64,000 bases of DNA, from the NCBI RefSeq assembly GCF_003116835.1, contig NZ_BFFO01000007.1:50089-114088 (forward strand). Direction: 5' to 3'. The translations under genes and the position numbers were made by a program. Under the pieces are notes generated by a model. It saw only the letters and a list, made by a program, of their open reading frames with translations. It did not search any database and was not told the origin of the DNA. Origin of the DNA: Lactococcus termiticola. Lineage in GTDB: Bacteria > Bacillota > Bacilli > Lactobacillales > Streptococcaceae. This document shows, in pieces, positions 8,507 through 17,173 of the stretch (position 1 is its first letter; each line of letters begins with the position of its first letter).

Positions 8507-8995
8507 TTAGTCGATAGCGACAAGATTCTCCTCTTTCTTCACATAATCAATCGCAAGGACCAGCCCCAGCACCAGGAGCTCATCTGCCTTATTCATGACC
8601 TCGATTTGGTACTTATCTCGGATGGAAACCCAGGCCTTATCAATCCGGCCCAGGGTCTGGCCATTGCGTTGAATCTCGAAATTCATATCCCAAATATTAC
8701 CGACAAGCTTGATGCCCAGGGCATCAATATCATATTTCGGCTTAAAGACAGAAAGCTTCTTCGTGATGGTCGCAACGGTCTCGCCGTCGATTTCTAGGAA
8801 AAATTTTGGCAGGAGACTGACCAACTTGTGAACCACACGGGCCCGGGCCTTGCCGTCCTTATCATAAATCGTAAATTCCTTTGGAACCTTCAAAAAACTG
8901 CCTTTGAGGCGATATTTTTCATTGCCGGCCTCATCTTCGACCCAAAACTCGCCAGCCAGTGAAAAGATTTTTCCGTTGACCTCTAACATACTCAT
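8507..8995 (-). CDS. LURP-one-related / tubby-like fold protein between purD and purE
   Basis: 162 aa from the chosen ATG. An upstream in-frame Met would overlap purD, but AAGGGAG lies just before 8995 and the ATG follows the purD stop by one base. The pattern of beta strands (NGKIFSLAGEFWVEDEAG, KLVSLLPKFFLEIDG, QIEVMNKADELL) fits the LURP-one-related family, whose bacterial members (YxjI type) have no settled function. There is no signal peptide. Tight packing inside a PurR-type operon suggests co-regulation with purine synthesis; whether it acts in that pathway cannot be told from sequence. Confidence 0.7.
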   Translation of the reverse strand: MSMLEVNGKIFSLAGEFWVEDEAGNEKYRLKGSFLKVPKEFTIYDKDGKARARVVHKLVSLLPKFFLEIDGETVATITKKLSVFKPKYDIDALGIKLVGNIWDMNFEIQRNGQTLGRIDKAWVSIRDKYQIEVMNKADELLVLGLVLAIDYVKKEENLVAID

Positions 8996-8996
8996 G

Positions 8997-10232
8997 CTAA
9001 ACTCCCTTACTTCCGATGTCATGACGGTAAAATAAGCCGTCAAATTTTATTTTATCAAGTTTATCATAGAGTAATTGTTGGGTTTTTGCAAGCTCTCTAC
9101 CGCTCGCAGATACAAGCAGGACCCGGCCACCTTTGGAATAAAGCTGACCATCTTTTTCCGTCACACCTGCATAGTAAAGCTCCATATCATCGCCCAGCTC
9201 TGGAAGCTTCACAGAAGCCTCGACCTTGCCAGGATAGCCTTCTGAGGCAATGACAACACCGAGCCTGACGCCATCTTTCTCCCAGCGAGGCTCGACTTTC
9301 CTGCCTTCAAGAAGGGCTAAAATCAGTTCCAGCAGGTCAGACTCGAGTCGGGGCAGGACAACCTGGGTCTCTGGGTCGCCAAATCGGGCGTTGAATTCTA
9401 TGGTTTTTATCCCATCTGCTGTCAGCATGAGGCCAGCGTAAAGGACACCAGTAAAAGAGCGTCCTTCAGCAATCATGCCAGCGACTGTCGGCTTGACCAC
9501 CTGCTCAAAGGCCTCATTGACCACTGCTTCAGGAATATGGGGCACCGGACTATAGGCCCCCATGCCTCCTGTGTTTGGCCCCTTATCGCCATCAAAGGCC
9601 CGCTTATGGTCCTGGGCAATCGGCATCGGATAGATTCTGCCTTCATGGACAAAGCTAAAAAGTGAGAATTCTTCGCCTTCCAGATATTCTTCGATGACGA
9701 CCTTGCCTTGGTCACCTTCAAAAATGTCTCGGAGGGCGACTTCTGCTGTGTCTAAATCCATGGCGACGGTCACACCTTTGCCAGCAGCGAGGCCATCTGC
9801 CTTGATGACAATCGGTGCCCCTTGCTCACGGACATAGCTTAGAGAAGCCTCTAAGCTCTCAAAGCTGGAGTAGACCGCCGTTGGGACATCATATTTTGCC
9901 ATCAGGGCCTTGGCAAAGTCCTTGCTGACTTCGATTTCAGAAGCTTCTTTAGTCGGACCAAAAATCTTGAGGCCGGCTTCTAAAAAGGCGTCGACAATGC
10001 CATTTGCCAGGGCAGTTTCCGGCCCTACAAAGGTCAGACCAATCTTATTTTCCTTGGCAAAGTTGACCAGGGCCTGATTATCCAGCTCACTGATAGCGAC
10101 GGGCTCAATCCCGTCCTGCTTCATCCCAGGATTGCCAGGGGTAACGTAGACCCGCTCTGCCAGCGGGCTCTCCATCATCTTCTTTGCAATGGCGTGCTCA
10201 CGACCGCCTGCTCCAATTACTAGTATATTCAT
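8997..10232 (-). CDS. purD: Phosphoribosylamine--glycine ligase
   Basis: 411 aa ATP-grasp enzyme that joins phosphoribosylamine and glycine to GAR. MNILVIGAGGREHA is the N-terminal fold, and ADGLAAGKGV, PNTGGMGAYSP and EFNARFGDPETQ are the PurD signatures. The protein fold starts at the first residue, fixing the ATG. No Shine-Dalgarno site precedes it; instead a -10-like TAAAAT lies six bases before the ATG. It is the first gene of the purD/LURP/purE unit. Confidence 0.97.
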   Translation of the reverse strand: MNILVIGAGGREHAIAKKMMESPLAERVYVTPGNPGMKQDGIEPVAISELDNQALVNFAKENKIGLTFVGPETALANGIVDAFLEAGLKIFGPTKEASEIEVSKDFAKALMAKYDVPTAVYSSFESLEASLSYVREQGAPIVIKADGLAAGKGVTVAMDLDTAEVALRDIFEGDQGKVVIEEYLEGEEFSLFSFVHEGRIYPMPIAQDHKRAFDGDKGPNTGGMGAYSPVPHIPEAVVNEAFEQVVKPTVAGMIAEGRSFTGVLYAGLMLTADGIKTIEFNARFGDPETQVVLPRLESDLLELILALLEGRKVEPRWEKDGVRLGVVIASEGYPGKVEASVKLPELGDDMELYYAGVTEKDGQLYSKGGRVLLVSASGRELAKTQQLLYDKLDKIKFDGLFYRHDIGSKGV

Positions 10233-10315
10233 AGTTATATTTTATGCAAATTGTTCGTCTTTGAAAAGAAAAAGTCCTGATTCCAGGACGCTTATCTTTT
10301 TATTGTTCGGAAAAA
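10233..10315 (-). promoter_or_regulatory. purD promoter with two PurBox-like sites
   Basis: Minus strand: TAAAAT (10239-10244), six bases, ATG. CGAAC cores lie at 10253-10258 (proximal, ACGAAC) and 10305-10310 (distal, CCGAAC; 12 of 13 to the PurBox consensus, inside the last codons of glxK). Distances to the ATG are 21 and 73 bases, against 21 and 74 at purK, so both loci share one layout. Confidence 0.75.
10266..10290 (-). terminator. Terminator after glycerate kinase
   Basis: GTCCTG/CAGGAC hairpin followed on the minus strand by TTTTTCTTTTC. It lies between the two purD PurBox-like sites and separates folD-to-glxK transcription from purD. Confidence 0.8.
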
Positions 10316-11338
10316 GGCCTTGCTGACTTCTCGGGCTGTCCGCTCGACATTGGCCAGTGTGCCTTCTTTTTTCATGGCTTCATCAAGAGGCAGAGGCCTT
10401 GACTGGATGGAAAAGCTGGCCAGGAGTAGCTCATCAAGCTGACCTAGGTCGGCCTCCACAGTTCCTGCCAGGGCAATGACCGGTACAGAAGCCCGCTCAG
10501 CCAGTCTGGCAATCCCATAAGGGACCTTGCCTTTTTGACTCTGGGCATCCAGCCGGCCTTCGCCAGTGACGACCAAGTCCACCTTTGGAATCGCCTGGTC
10601 AAGGCCGATGATGCTGGCAATCGTCTGAAAGCCTGATTTTAGCTCACCATCAAGCAGGGCAATCGCGCCACCAAGACCGCCAGCTGCACCTGTTCCCGCA
10701 ATTGCCTGAAGGTCGATGCCTTTTTCTTGCTTCATCATTTTAGCAAACTGCAGGGCCTGCTGGTCCATGGCTTCAATCTGCTCTGGGCTCGCCCCCTTTT
10801 GTCTGGCAAAGGTCCTGGCATAGCCTTCAGGGCCGGCGTAGACATTATCGACATCTGTCAGCCCAATCAGTCGGAGACCAGACAGATTTTCTTTTTCTAA
10901 CGCCTCATAAAATCCCAAGCCACCGTCAGAGCTCCCTGTCCCACCTAGGGCAAGCAGAATCTCCGTCGCCCCACGCTTTTTGGCATCCAGGACAAGCTTA
11001 GCTAAACCTCTGGAACTAGCCGCTGCGACCGTCTCAGAACTCGGCCTGATCTTGTCAATGCCCAATACTGTCGCTCCCTCGATAAAGGCCTGCTGGCCGG
11101 CTAAAAGATAGCTCGCCTGGACAGACCGTCCCAATAAGTCTAGCGTCTCAACAGGAATCATCTCTCCAGTAACCTCCTGGCGAATAGCTTCAAGGCTCCC
11201 CTCGCCACCATCGGCCACATCAAAGGTCAAAACTTCCGCATCCGAAAAAAGGGACAAGACGCCCTTTTTCACTGCCTGATTTAGTTCATGAGAGCTGGCT
11301 GAGCCCTTAAAGCTGTCAACTGCAACAAGAATCTTCAT
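10292..11338 (-). CDS. glxK: Glycerate kinase
   Basis: 348 aa. It phosphorylates D-glycerate to a phosphoglycerate feeding glycolysis. The start MKILVAVDSFKGSASS is the GarK/GlxK (glycerate kinase type 1) signature; ALGGTGSSDGGLGF and GTGAAGGLGGA are nucleotide/substrate loops, and VVTGEGRLDAQSQKGK closes the fold. GGAGAATAAG before ATG 11338 sets the start, just after the xseB stop; a longer upstream reading would run inside xseB. It is last in the folD-xseA-xseB run, a place where ispA often sits in streptococci. Confidence 0.93.
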   Translation of the reverse strand: MKILVAVDSFKGSASSHELNQAVKKGVLSLFSDAEVLTFDVADGGEGSLEAIRQEVTGEMIPVETLDLLGRSVQASYLLAGQQAFIEGATVLGIDKIRPSSETVAAASSRGLAKLVLDAKKRGATEILLALGGTGSSDGGLGFYEALEKENLSGLRLIGLTDVDNVYAGPEGYARTFARQKGASPEQIEAMDQQALQFAKMMKQEKGIDLQAIAGTGAAGGLGGAIALLDGELKSGFQTIASIIGLDQAIPKVDLVVTGEGRLDAQSQKGKVPYGIARLAERASVPVIALAGTVEADLGQLDELLLASFSIQSRPLPLDEAMKKEGTLANVERTAREVSKAFFRTIKR

Positions 11339-11339
11339 C

Positions 11340-11564
11340 TTATTCTCCTGCAAATTCACTTTCGCTGTCGTCTTTTGCCACGATTTTGACCAACGTTTGT
11401 TCGGCCTCATCGAGGGTCTTTTTAAGCTTATCAGAAAGCTTCATGCCTTTTTGAAATTCAGCAATCGCATCCTCTAAGGCAACATCTCCAGATTCCAGCT
11501 TCTTGACGATACTGTCAAGCTCCGAGAGATTTTCTTCAAATGTCGCTTCTTTTTTAGTTGGCAA
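11340..11564 (-). CDS. xseB: Exodeoxyribonuclease VII small subunit
   Basis: 74 aa acidic helical protein with the family core [33 protein letters not shown]. It binds XseA in exonuclease VII, which degrades single-stranded DNA in both directions. It overlaps the end of xseA by 11 bases, as usual for this pair, so translation is probably coupled. Confidence 0.95.
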   Translation of the reverse strand: MPTKKEATFEENLSELDSIVKKLESGDVALEDAIAEFQKGMKLSDKLKKTLDEAEQTLVKIVAKDDSESEFAGE

Positions 11565-12810
11565 TGGTCGCCCCTACCTTTCCGTCAGCTAGGTCAAGTT
11601 CTACCTTGTCTCCAGCCTTCACATCTTTTTTAGATTTTATAATTTTTCCGTCTTCATTGGTTACCAGAGCAAAGCCTCTGGCCTTGATATTTGAAATATC
11701 AAGTAAGAGCATGGCCTGGTAGAGTTGTTCAAAGCGGTGTTTTCTAGCTTCTAGTAGCTTCTTATAGGCCGGTGTCAAACGGCTATCTAGCATGCTATAG
11801 TCGTGCTTGCCCTGGGTCAGCTTTTGCTCTGTGAGTCGATGCATCCGCTCGGTCAGCTGTTCCAGCTTCATGATATGGCCGTCATAAAGCCGTTCCGGCT
11901 GTCTGAAGACCACTGCATTAGAGAGCTTTTCTAAGCGAATCCTTAATTGTTTTGTCAAATTAAGCAAGGCATTACGTTCCCGCTGTTCTGCATCAGCTAG
12001 CCAGGCGAGTAAATCCGCCTTGCTGTTTGGCGTTGCCAGCTCTGCCGCAGCTGTTGGCGTCGCCGCCCGTCGGTCTGCTGCAAAGTCTGAGAGGGTCGTA
12101 TCGGTCTCGTGGCCTACACTGGAGATGATCGGCAGGCGACTCTCAAAAATGGCCCTAACCACGATTTCTTCATTGAAACACCAGAGGTCCTCAATCGAAC
12201 CCCCACCCCGGCCAATAATCAGGAGGTCAATGTCCTCCCGAAGATTGGCCCGGCGGATGTTTTCAGCAATCTCCTGGGCTGAGCCCTCCCCCTGAACCTT
12301 GGTCGGATAGAGGACAATCTCAGACATGGGGAAACGTCGGTTGACCGTCGTGATAATGTCTCGGATGACAGCACCTGACGGGCTGGTCACCACTGCAATC
12401 TTCTTTGAAAATTGGGGCAGGGCCTGCTTATGGCGGTCATCAAAGAGGCCTTCGGCCGTCAGCTTCTTCTTGAGCTGCTCAAACTGGACGGCGAGGGCCC
12501 CGATCCCATCAGGGACCAGCTCTTCAATCTGAATCGAATAAGAGCCATTCGGTGCATAGAGGGCCACACGGCCAATGGCTAGGACCTTCATGCCTTCTTC
12601 CAGCTGAAAATTAAGTTTTCTAAAATTTCCAGCCCACATGGTCGCCTGAATCACAGCATTTTCGTCTTTGAGGGCGAAATACTGGTGGCTGGGCCGTTGC
12701 CGGAAATTTGAGACCTCGCCAGTCAGGTAGACCCGCTCCAAATAAGGGTCCTTGTCAAACTTGGCCTTGAGGTACTTGGTCAGGAGGGAAACAGATAAAT
12801 ATTCTGCCAT
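11554..12810 (-). CDS. xseA: Exodeoxyribonuclease VII large subunit
   Basis: 418 aa catalytic subunit. The N-terminal OB-fold reads [19 protein letters not shown], followed by the nuclease core with [26 protein letters not shown] and [20 protein letters not shown], then a long coiled coil (about 270-380). GGAGGAGC eight bases upstream supports ATG 12810 over an in-frame ATG 15 bases earlier. The start overlaps the end of the preceding membrane-protein gene, suggesting coupling. Confidence 0.96.
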   Translation of the reverse strand: MAEYLSVSLLTKYLKAKFDKDPYLERVYLTGEVSNFRQRPSHQYFALKDENAVIQATMWAGNFRKLNFQLEEGMKVLAIGRVALYAPNGSYSIQIEELVPDGIGALAVQFEQLKKKLTAEGLFDDRHKQALPQFSKKIAVVTSPSGAVIRDIITTVNRRFPMSEIVLYPTKVQGEGSAQEIAENIRRANLREDIDLLIIGRGGGSIEDLWCFNEEIVVRAIFESRLPIISSVGHETDTTLSDFAADRRAATPTAAAELATPNSKADLLAWLADAEQRERNALLNLTKQLRIRLEKLSNAVVFRQPERLYDGHIMKLEQLTERMHRLTEQKLTQGKHDYSMLDSRLTPAYKKLLEARKHRFEQLYQAMLLLDISNIKARGFALVTNEDGKIIKSKKDVKAGDKVELDLADGKVGATIAN

Positions 12811-12811
12811 T

Positions 12812-13171
12812 TTAAGCTCCTCCATTTGTTGCTGTCAAAAAGATGGAAATGACGGCCACCAACAGCAGGCAGATGCCGACAAAGACCAGGCTCAGCCGTT
12901 GGATACCCTTGAGCTTTTTAAAATGAAATTTTCTAGCAAAGAAAATAAGAAGGCCAAGCAGGATAAGACTGTAGACAATCAAGAGCCAAGAGGGAATCCC
13001 AAAGCCTGGCAGGAAAAAATTGAGCAAAACAAAGACAAAGCTAATCAGCGTGGCAGATAAGCCAAGGCTTTTTGCCTCTTTGGTCGGCTCAATCCTGGCC
13101 CCAAAGCTAAAGGCGTAGACCAGGAAAATCAGGGCCAGGGCAGGAAGGCCTAACAAAAATAGAAATAACAT
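12812..13171 (-). CDS. Small membrane protein upstream of xseA, unrecognised
   Basis: 119 aa, almost wholly hydrophobic, with about four membrane spans (near 1-22, 40-60, 63-82, 93-112) and a basic loop [12 protein letters not shown]. No known family is recognised. GAGG precedes the ATG. The gene lies between folD and xseA, follows a smaller membrane ORF by 14 bases, and its stop lies within the xseA ribosome-binding region. Codon use resembles its neighbours. No function can be offered. Confidence 0.75.
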   Translation of the reverse strand: MLFLFLLGLPALALIFLVYAFSFGARIEPTKEAKSLGLSATLISFVFVLLNFFLPGFGIPSWLLIVYSLILLGLLIFFARKFHFKKLKGIQRLSLVFVGICLLLVAVISIFLTATNGGA

Positions 13172-13185
13172 AAGTCCTCAGTTCT

Positions 13186-13353
13186 TTAATGTGCGAAAAA
13201 TATTAAAACGAAGAGAGCCAGATAAAGCAGAGTCACCAGATAAACCAGGATAATCCCCGCCTTCTGCATCAGACTCAAGCTTGAAAAGCTCTCTCGAAAG
13301 CCTAAAAACAAGAGCAGACTAGCAAGCAGTAAGGGTAAAAATAAAATAATCAT
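13186..13353 (-). CDS. Tiny two-span membrane protein after folD, unrecognised
   Basis: 55 aa (starts MIILFLPLLLASLLLFLGF, ends VLIFFAH) with two hydrophobic spans separated by a short polar loop with Arg and Glu. Its ATG comes two bases after the folD stop, so translation is probably coupled to folD, and the next membrane gene follows by 14 bases. The compact packing supports a real gene, but no family is recognised. Confidence 0.55.
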   Translation of the reverse strand: MIILFLPLLLASLLLFLGFRESFSSLSLMQKAGIILVYLVTLLYLALFVLIFFAH

Positions 13354-13355
13354 TT

Positions 13356-14219
13356 TTATTTATCAACTCTTTCATTATCAAATCCGGCCGTCAAGCGCTC
13401 ACAGGCCGTCACCGTCTGCTTCATCAGCATCGTAATCGTCATCGGCCCTACGCCACCTGGCACGGGTGTGATCAGGCTCGCTTTTTCAGCGACTTCATCA
13501 AAGGCAACGTCGCCACAGAGCTTGCCTTCAGCATTGCGATTCATGCCGACATCAATCACAACCGCCCCTTCTTTGACAAAGTCAGCCTTGACAAACTCGG
13601 CCTGGCCGATGGCAGACACAATAATGTCTGCCTTCTGGCAGATAGCCTTGAGCCCCTGAGTCCTTGAATGGCAAAGGGTCACGGTCGCATTTTGGTCCAT
13701 CATCAGCTGAGCCATGGGTTTGCCGACGATATTACTCCGGCCAAGCACGACTGCCTGTTTGCCCTCAAGTGAGATATCATAGGCTTTGAACATCTCCATC
13801 ACACCAGCCGGTGTGCTCGGTACCATGACAGGCTGGCCCGTCCAGAGACGTCCCATATTCATCGGATGGAAGCCATCCACATCCTTATTCGGGTCAATCG
13901 CAAGCAGGACCTTGTCCTCATCAATCTGTGCCGGAAGGGGAAGCTGGACCAGAATGCCATGCCATTGCTCATCCGCATTATATTTATCAATCAAATTAAG
14001 AAGCTCAGCCTCGCTGGTCGACTCAGGCAAAAATAGTGTCTCGCTCTTGATGCCAATCCGCTCAGCCGCCCTCGCCTTATTTCTCACATAGACCTGGCTG
14101 GCAGAATTGTCGCCCACCAGGATAACCATGAGGGCCGGCTTGACCGCCATGCCTTCTACCCTGACTCTCAATTCCTCCTGGAGCTTCGCTGCCAGTGCTT
14201 TTCCGTCGATAATTTTCAT
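13356..14219 (-). CDS. folD: Methylenetetrahydrofolate dehydrogenase/cyclohydrolase
   Basis: 287 aa bifunctional enzyme making 10-formyl-THF for purine synthesis. Visible marks: [14 protein letters not shown] with the catalytic lysine, [21 protein letters not shown], the nucleotide-binding [11 protein letters not shown] and [14 protein letters not shown]. Length is normal. A strong promoter ends six bases before the ATG, so no Shine-Dalgarno site fits. It leads the run of two small membrane proteins, xseA, xseB and glxK. Confidence 0.97.
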   Translation of the reverse strand: MKIIDGKALAAKLQEELRVRVEGMAVKPALMVILVGDNSASQVYVRNKARAAERIGIKSETLFLPESTSEAELLNLIDKYNADEQWHGILVQLPLPAQIDEDKVLLAIDPNKDVDGFHPMNMGRLWTGQPVMVPSTPAGVMEMFKAYDISLEGKQAVVLGRSNIVGKPMAQLMMDQNATVTLCHSRTQGLKAICQKADIIVSAIGQAEFVKADFVKEGAVVIDVGMNRNAEGKLCGDVAFDEVAEKASLITPVPGGVGPMTITMLMKQTVTACERLTAGFDNERVDK

Positions 14220-14254
14220 ACATCTATTATAACGGAAAAAAAGAAAAACGACAA
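14220..14254 (-). promoter_or_regulatory. folD promoter directly before the ATG
   Basis: TTGTCG (14249-14254), a 17-base spacer and TATAAT (14226-14231), then six bases to the ATG. The expected start of transcription is at or beside the start codon, so folD is predicted to be leaderless. Confidence 0.7.
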
Positions 14255-14261
14255 TTTTTTC

Positions 14262-14336
14262 TAACGAGCTAGCTAGCTCATATAGGAGCTGGCCTTTGCT
14301 TATTCGAGCACAGTGAGTTACAAGCCTTGCTAGTTA
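14262..14336. repeat. Palindromic element between folD and clcA
   Basis: It holds the palindrome GAGCTAGCTAGCTC and a tail (TGAGTTACAAGCCTTGCTAG) resembling the end of the element in the dltB-dltC gap. Two copies are too few to define a family. Confidence 0.4.
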
Positions 14337-14369
14337 TATCAAAAAATGAATCGAAAAAGAAAACCACTC

Positions 14370-15929
14370 CTAATGAGCGGTAAAAATCTGTCGGATAGCC
14401 CTTCTCGAAGCCACTTCATCTTCTTTTTTAATCAAGAAGGTCAGGTAGTCGCCAGCTTGAAGCTGACTAGATCCTTGGGGAATGATGTCACGACCGCTCC
14501 GATGGAGGCCTACAATCAGACAACCTTCAGGCAGGCTCAGCTCAGCAATCCGTTTCTGATCAGCTATCGCCCCAAATTCAAGAATCGTCTCAAACATCAT
14601 CTGGCCATCCGCCACCCTAGCGTCCTCTTCTTGACTAGCAATCATGCGGGAGAGGAGGGAATCATAGATGGGCTGGGATTTCAGTAGGTCGGCCATGACA
14701 TAGGCAATCAGCGAGACAAAGGCCAGTGGCAACAAGTGGTTAAAGGAGCCGGTCATCTCTACCAAGAGGAGTATCCCCGTCAGAGGGGCCCGAACAATGG
14801 CTGTAAAGGTCCCTGCCATCGCAAGAATCACAAAGTTTGCAAAGAGATAGGCCGGCAAATGCAGGCTAGAGATGGCCAGTGAGGCAAAGATGCTCCCCAG
14901 ACTCGCCCCCAGCACCAGCAAAGGAAAGAAAATCCCGCCGGGAATCCCTGATGCATAAGAGACCATGGAAATCAAGAATTTCAGGACGAAGATGAGGGCC
15001 AGAAAGCCTATCCCTAAGCCTAGACTCAACTGATCCATCAGTCTATGACCACTCCCAACCACCATCGGGAAAACCAGGGCCGTAGAGGCTACGACCAGAA
15101 AGCTAAGCAAGACCCGCAGATAGGGCCAATGAATCTTATTCATCAGGCTTTGGCTGGCCAGGAGAACCCTATTATAGAAAGCCCCAAAGAGGCCTAAAAT
15201 CAGGCCAAGCAAGACGAGCAGCCAATAATCTTGAAGTGGGATGGCTCCTAAAATATTAAAATGAAAGACAGCTTCACCGCTGAAAATCAGCCTTGAGACA
15301 AAGTCAGCTGCCATGGCTGAAGCCAGGCTGGTCAGGAGAATCAGGGGAGAAAAGTACTTGAAGACCTCTTCAAGTGTGAACATCAGGCCTGACAGGGGAG
15401 CGTTGAAGGCAGCCGAGAGGCCGGCTGAGGCCCCAGAAGCAATCAGCAAGCGCCTGTGGCGTTCGGTCTTTGCCCAGCGTCCTGCGACCATCTCACCCAT
15501 AGCCGCCCCGAGCTGCACAGACGGCCCCTCACGGCCAAGTGAGAGGCCTCCTAGCATAGCAAGACTGCCAGCGATGAATTTTGAAAAGGCCGTCGTGAAC
15601 CAATTCTGCTTAAAATAACCCAGGAGCTGGCCTTTGACCTGGGGAATCCCTGAGCCAGAGCTCATCGGATAACGGGTCATAAGAAAACTGATAATGGCAG
15701 ATAATATAAGAATAGCAAGAAGCAAGAGCGGAAGATAAATCAGATGCCCTGCCAAAAAATGGTAGATAGAGAGGCCAAAGCCTTCTGCATATTCGAGGCT
15801 CAGCCGGTAGAGACTGGCCACTAGGCCCGCCACCAGGCCCACAAGCACACTCAGCAAAAGAAGATAGAGATTCTTGTGGGGACTCTTTTCCATGTCCTTA
15901 TAATTTTTTGAGACGATTTTAGATTCCAT
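14370..15929 (-). CDS. CLC-family chloride channel/transporter with TrkA-C domain
   Basis: 519 aa with about 10-12 membrane spans. Selectivity motifs GSGIPQVKG, GREGPSVQLGA and GIPGGIFFPLLVLGA are present; the glutamate in GREGP suggests H+/Cl- exchange rather than a simple channel. The last 90 residues (LPEGCLIVGLHRSGRDIIPQ) form a cytoplasmic TrkA-C-like domain. An extended -10 (TGCTATAAT) lies nine bases before the ATG, so the leader is at most a few bases; an in-frame ATG 12 codons later has AAGGA too close to be ideal. Confidence 0.92.
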   Translation of the reverse strand: MESKIVSKNYKDMEKSPHKNLYLLLLSVLVGLVAGLVASLYRLSLEYAEGFGLSIYHFLAGHLIYLPLLLLAILILSAIISFLMTRYPMSSGSGIPQVKGQLLGYFKQNWFTTAFSKFIAGSLAMLGGLSLGREGPSVQLGAAMGEMVAGRWAKTERHRRLLIASGASAGLSAAFNAPLSGLMFTLEEVFKYFSPLILLTSLASAMAADFVSRLIFSGEAVFHFNILGAIPLQDYWLLVLLGLILGLFGAFYNRVLLASQSLMNKIHWPYLRVLLSFLVVASTALVFPMVVGSGHRLMDQLSLGLGIGFLALIFVLKFLISMVSYASGIPGGIFFPLLVLGASLGSIFASLAISSLHLPAYLFANFVILAMAGTFTAIVRAPLTGILLLVEMTGSFNHLLPLAFVSLIAYVMADLLKSQPIYDSLLSRMIASQEEDARVADGQMMFETILEFGAIADQKRIAELSLPEGCLIVGLHRSGRDIIPQGSSQLQAGDYLTFLIKKEDEVASRRAIRQIFTAH

Positions 15930-15981
15930 GATAACTTTATTATAGCAGAATTAGGCAGGCTGAGGCACTAGAAAAAGAGCC

Positions 15982-16953
15982 TCAGTCCCCATCAAATAAT
16001 GAGGAAGAGTGCCCTTTCTTAAAGGCGTGGTCAAAGCTGACCTTCTGCTGGATGCTGTTAATCGCAAGGACAGCCTCACCAAAGCCGACAGAAATCAGCG
16101 GGACCTTGCCCTCATAGTCGGCGACGTCTCCGGCGACATAGAGACCATCGATATTCGTCTTCATCTGCCTATCAACCGGGATATGGCCGTTGCGATTGAC
16201 TTCAAGCCCCTTGGCCAGCTCTTGTGGCTGGGTCAGAAAACCGAAATTCACCAGGACCTGGTCAATCTCAAGTACTTCTTCCCTGTCCCCTTTGACTTCT
16301 TTTATTTCCAAGCTTTTGTCTAGCTGAACCGCCTTAAATGGGGTATGGATAAAGACAGATGACTTCTCCAAGGCCTGCACACTGTGCTCGTGGGCCCGAA
16401 AATCAGGCCTGCGATGAATCAGATGGACCTCACTGGCAATGCCTTCCAACATCAATGCCCAGTCGACAGCCGAGTCGCCACCGCCCAGGATAGCCAGCTT
16501 CTGGCCTCGATAGGCTTCGAGTGACGGCACAAAATAATGGAGCTTTCCGGCTGTCTTCCAGTCTTCTTCTCCTTCAATCCCAGCAGGACGAGGCACAATC
16601 CGTCCCGCCCCGGTCGTCAAAAGCACGCTCCTGCTCTTAAAGAGTCTCTCAGCCGAGCTCAACTCAAAAACATCTCCATTTTTGGAAATATCATCAATCC
16701 GGGTCGACAAGGACAAATCATAATCCACCCGTTCCAACTGCTTGAGCAGGTTTTTCGCCAGGGCCTCGCCTGTAATCGCTGGATGGGTCGCAATGTCATA
16801 GATATGCTTCTCTGGATAAAGCGACCTGGGCTGCCCCCCCACCTGGTCAAAGGCTTCAATAATATGCACCGACAGGCCCCGCATACCGGCATAAAAGGCA
16901 GCATAAAGGCCAACAGGCCCCGCTCCCACTATTGTAATGTCGTAAGTTTTCAT
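15982..16953 (-). CDS. Ferredoxin--NADP(+) reductase-like flavoprotein (YumC/TrxB-like type)
   Basis: 323 aa FAD/NAD(P) enzyme with ITIVGAGPVGLYAAFYAGMRG at the N-terminus, a second nucleotide site GGGDSAVDWAL and the closing GLYVAGDVADYEGK. The redox-active CxxC of true thioredoxin reductase is absent, which places it with bacterial ferredoxin/flavodoxin-NADP reductases. The electron partner is not encoded nearby. TATAAT (extended, TGT before it) is six bases before the ATG with no Shine-Dalgarno site. Confidence 0.9.
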   Translation of the reverse strand: MKTYDITIVGAGPVGLYAAFYAGMRGLSVHIIEAFDQVGGQPRSLYPEKHIYDIATHPAITGEALAKNLLKQLERVDYDLSLSTRIDDISKNGDVFELSSAERLFKSRSVLLTTGAGRIVPRPAGIEGEEDWKTAGKLHYFVPSLEAYRGQKLAILGGGDSAVDWALMLEGIASEVHLIHRRPDFRAHEHSVQALEKSSVFIHTPFKAVQLDKSLEIKEVKGDREEVLEIDQVLVNFGFLTQPQELAKGLEVNRNGHIPVDRQMKTNIDGLYVAGDVADYEGKVPLISVGFGEAVLAINSIQQKVSFDHAFKKGHSSSLFDGD

Positions 16954-16968
16954 GCTTTCATTATAACA
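16954..16968 (-). promoter_or_regulatory. Extended -10 directly before the flavoprotein gene
   Basis: TGTTATAAT with the hexamer at 16960-16965, then six bases to the ATG; no clear -35. Predicted leaderless start. Confidence 0.6.
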
Positions 16969-17030
16969 TCCGCTTTAGAAAATACTTCTTGCTTTGTTTG
17001 AGGATTTTGATTGTACTTAAAAAGTAGAGC

Positions 17031-17126
17031 GCTGCCTGTTGTGAAAAAGGCAAACTCAGAGACCAAAGGCTCCAGATTTAGCAAGTAAACCGCAAAGCGG
17101 TTTACTTGCGGCCTACAACAGACAGC
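17031..17126 (+). repeat. Structured intergenic element, copy P1
   Basis: Outer stem 17031-17042 with 17115-17126 (11 of 12 pairs), the conserved TGTGAAAAAGGCAA, a degenerate inner hairpin (GAGACCAAAGGCTC), TTTAGCAA, then a perfect 13-bp hairpin 17081-17093/17097-17109. It matches copy P4 in order and in the unpaired segments. It lies between ccpA and the flavoprotein gene, antisense to both. Confidence 0.7.
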
Positions 17127-17173
17127 CGGAAGGCCTTTGCGAAACGACAGCCAGACAAAACAAAAGCCACCGC

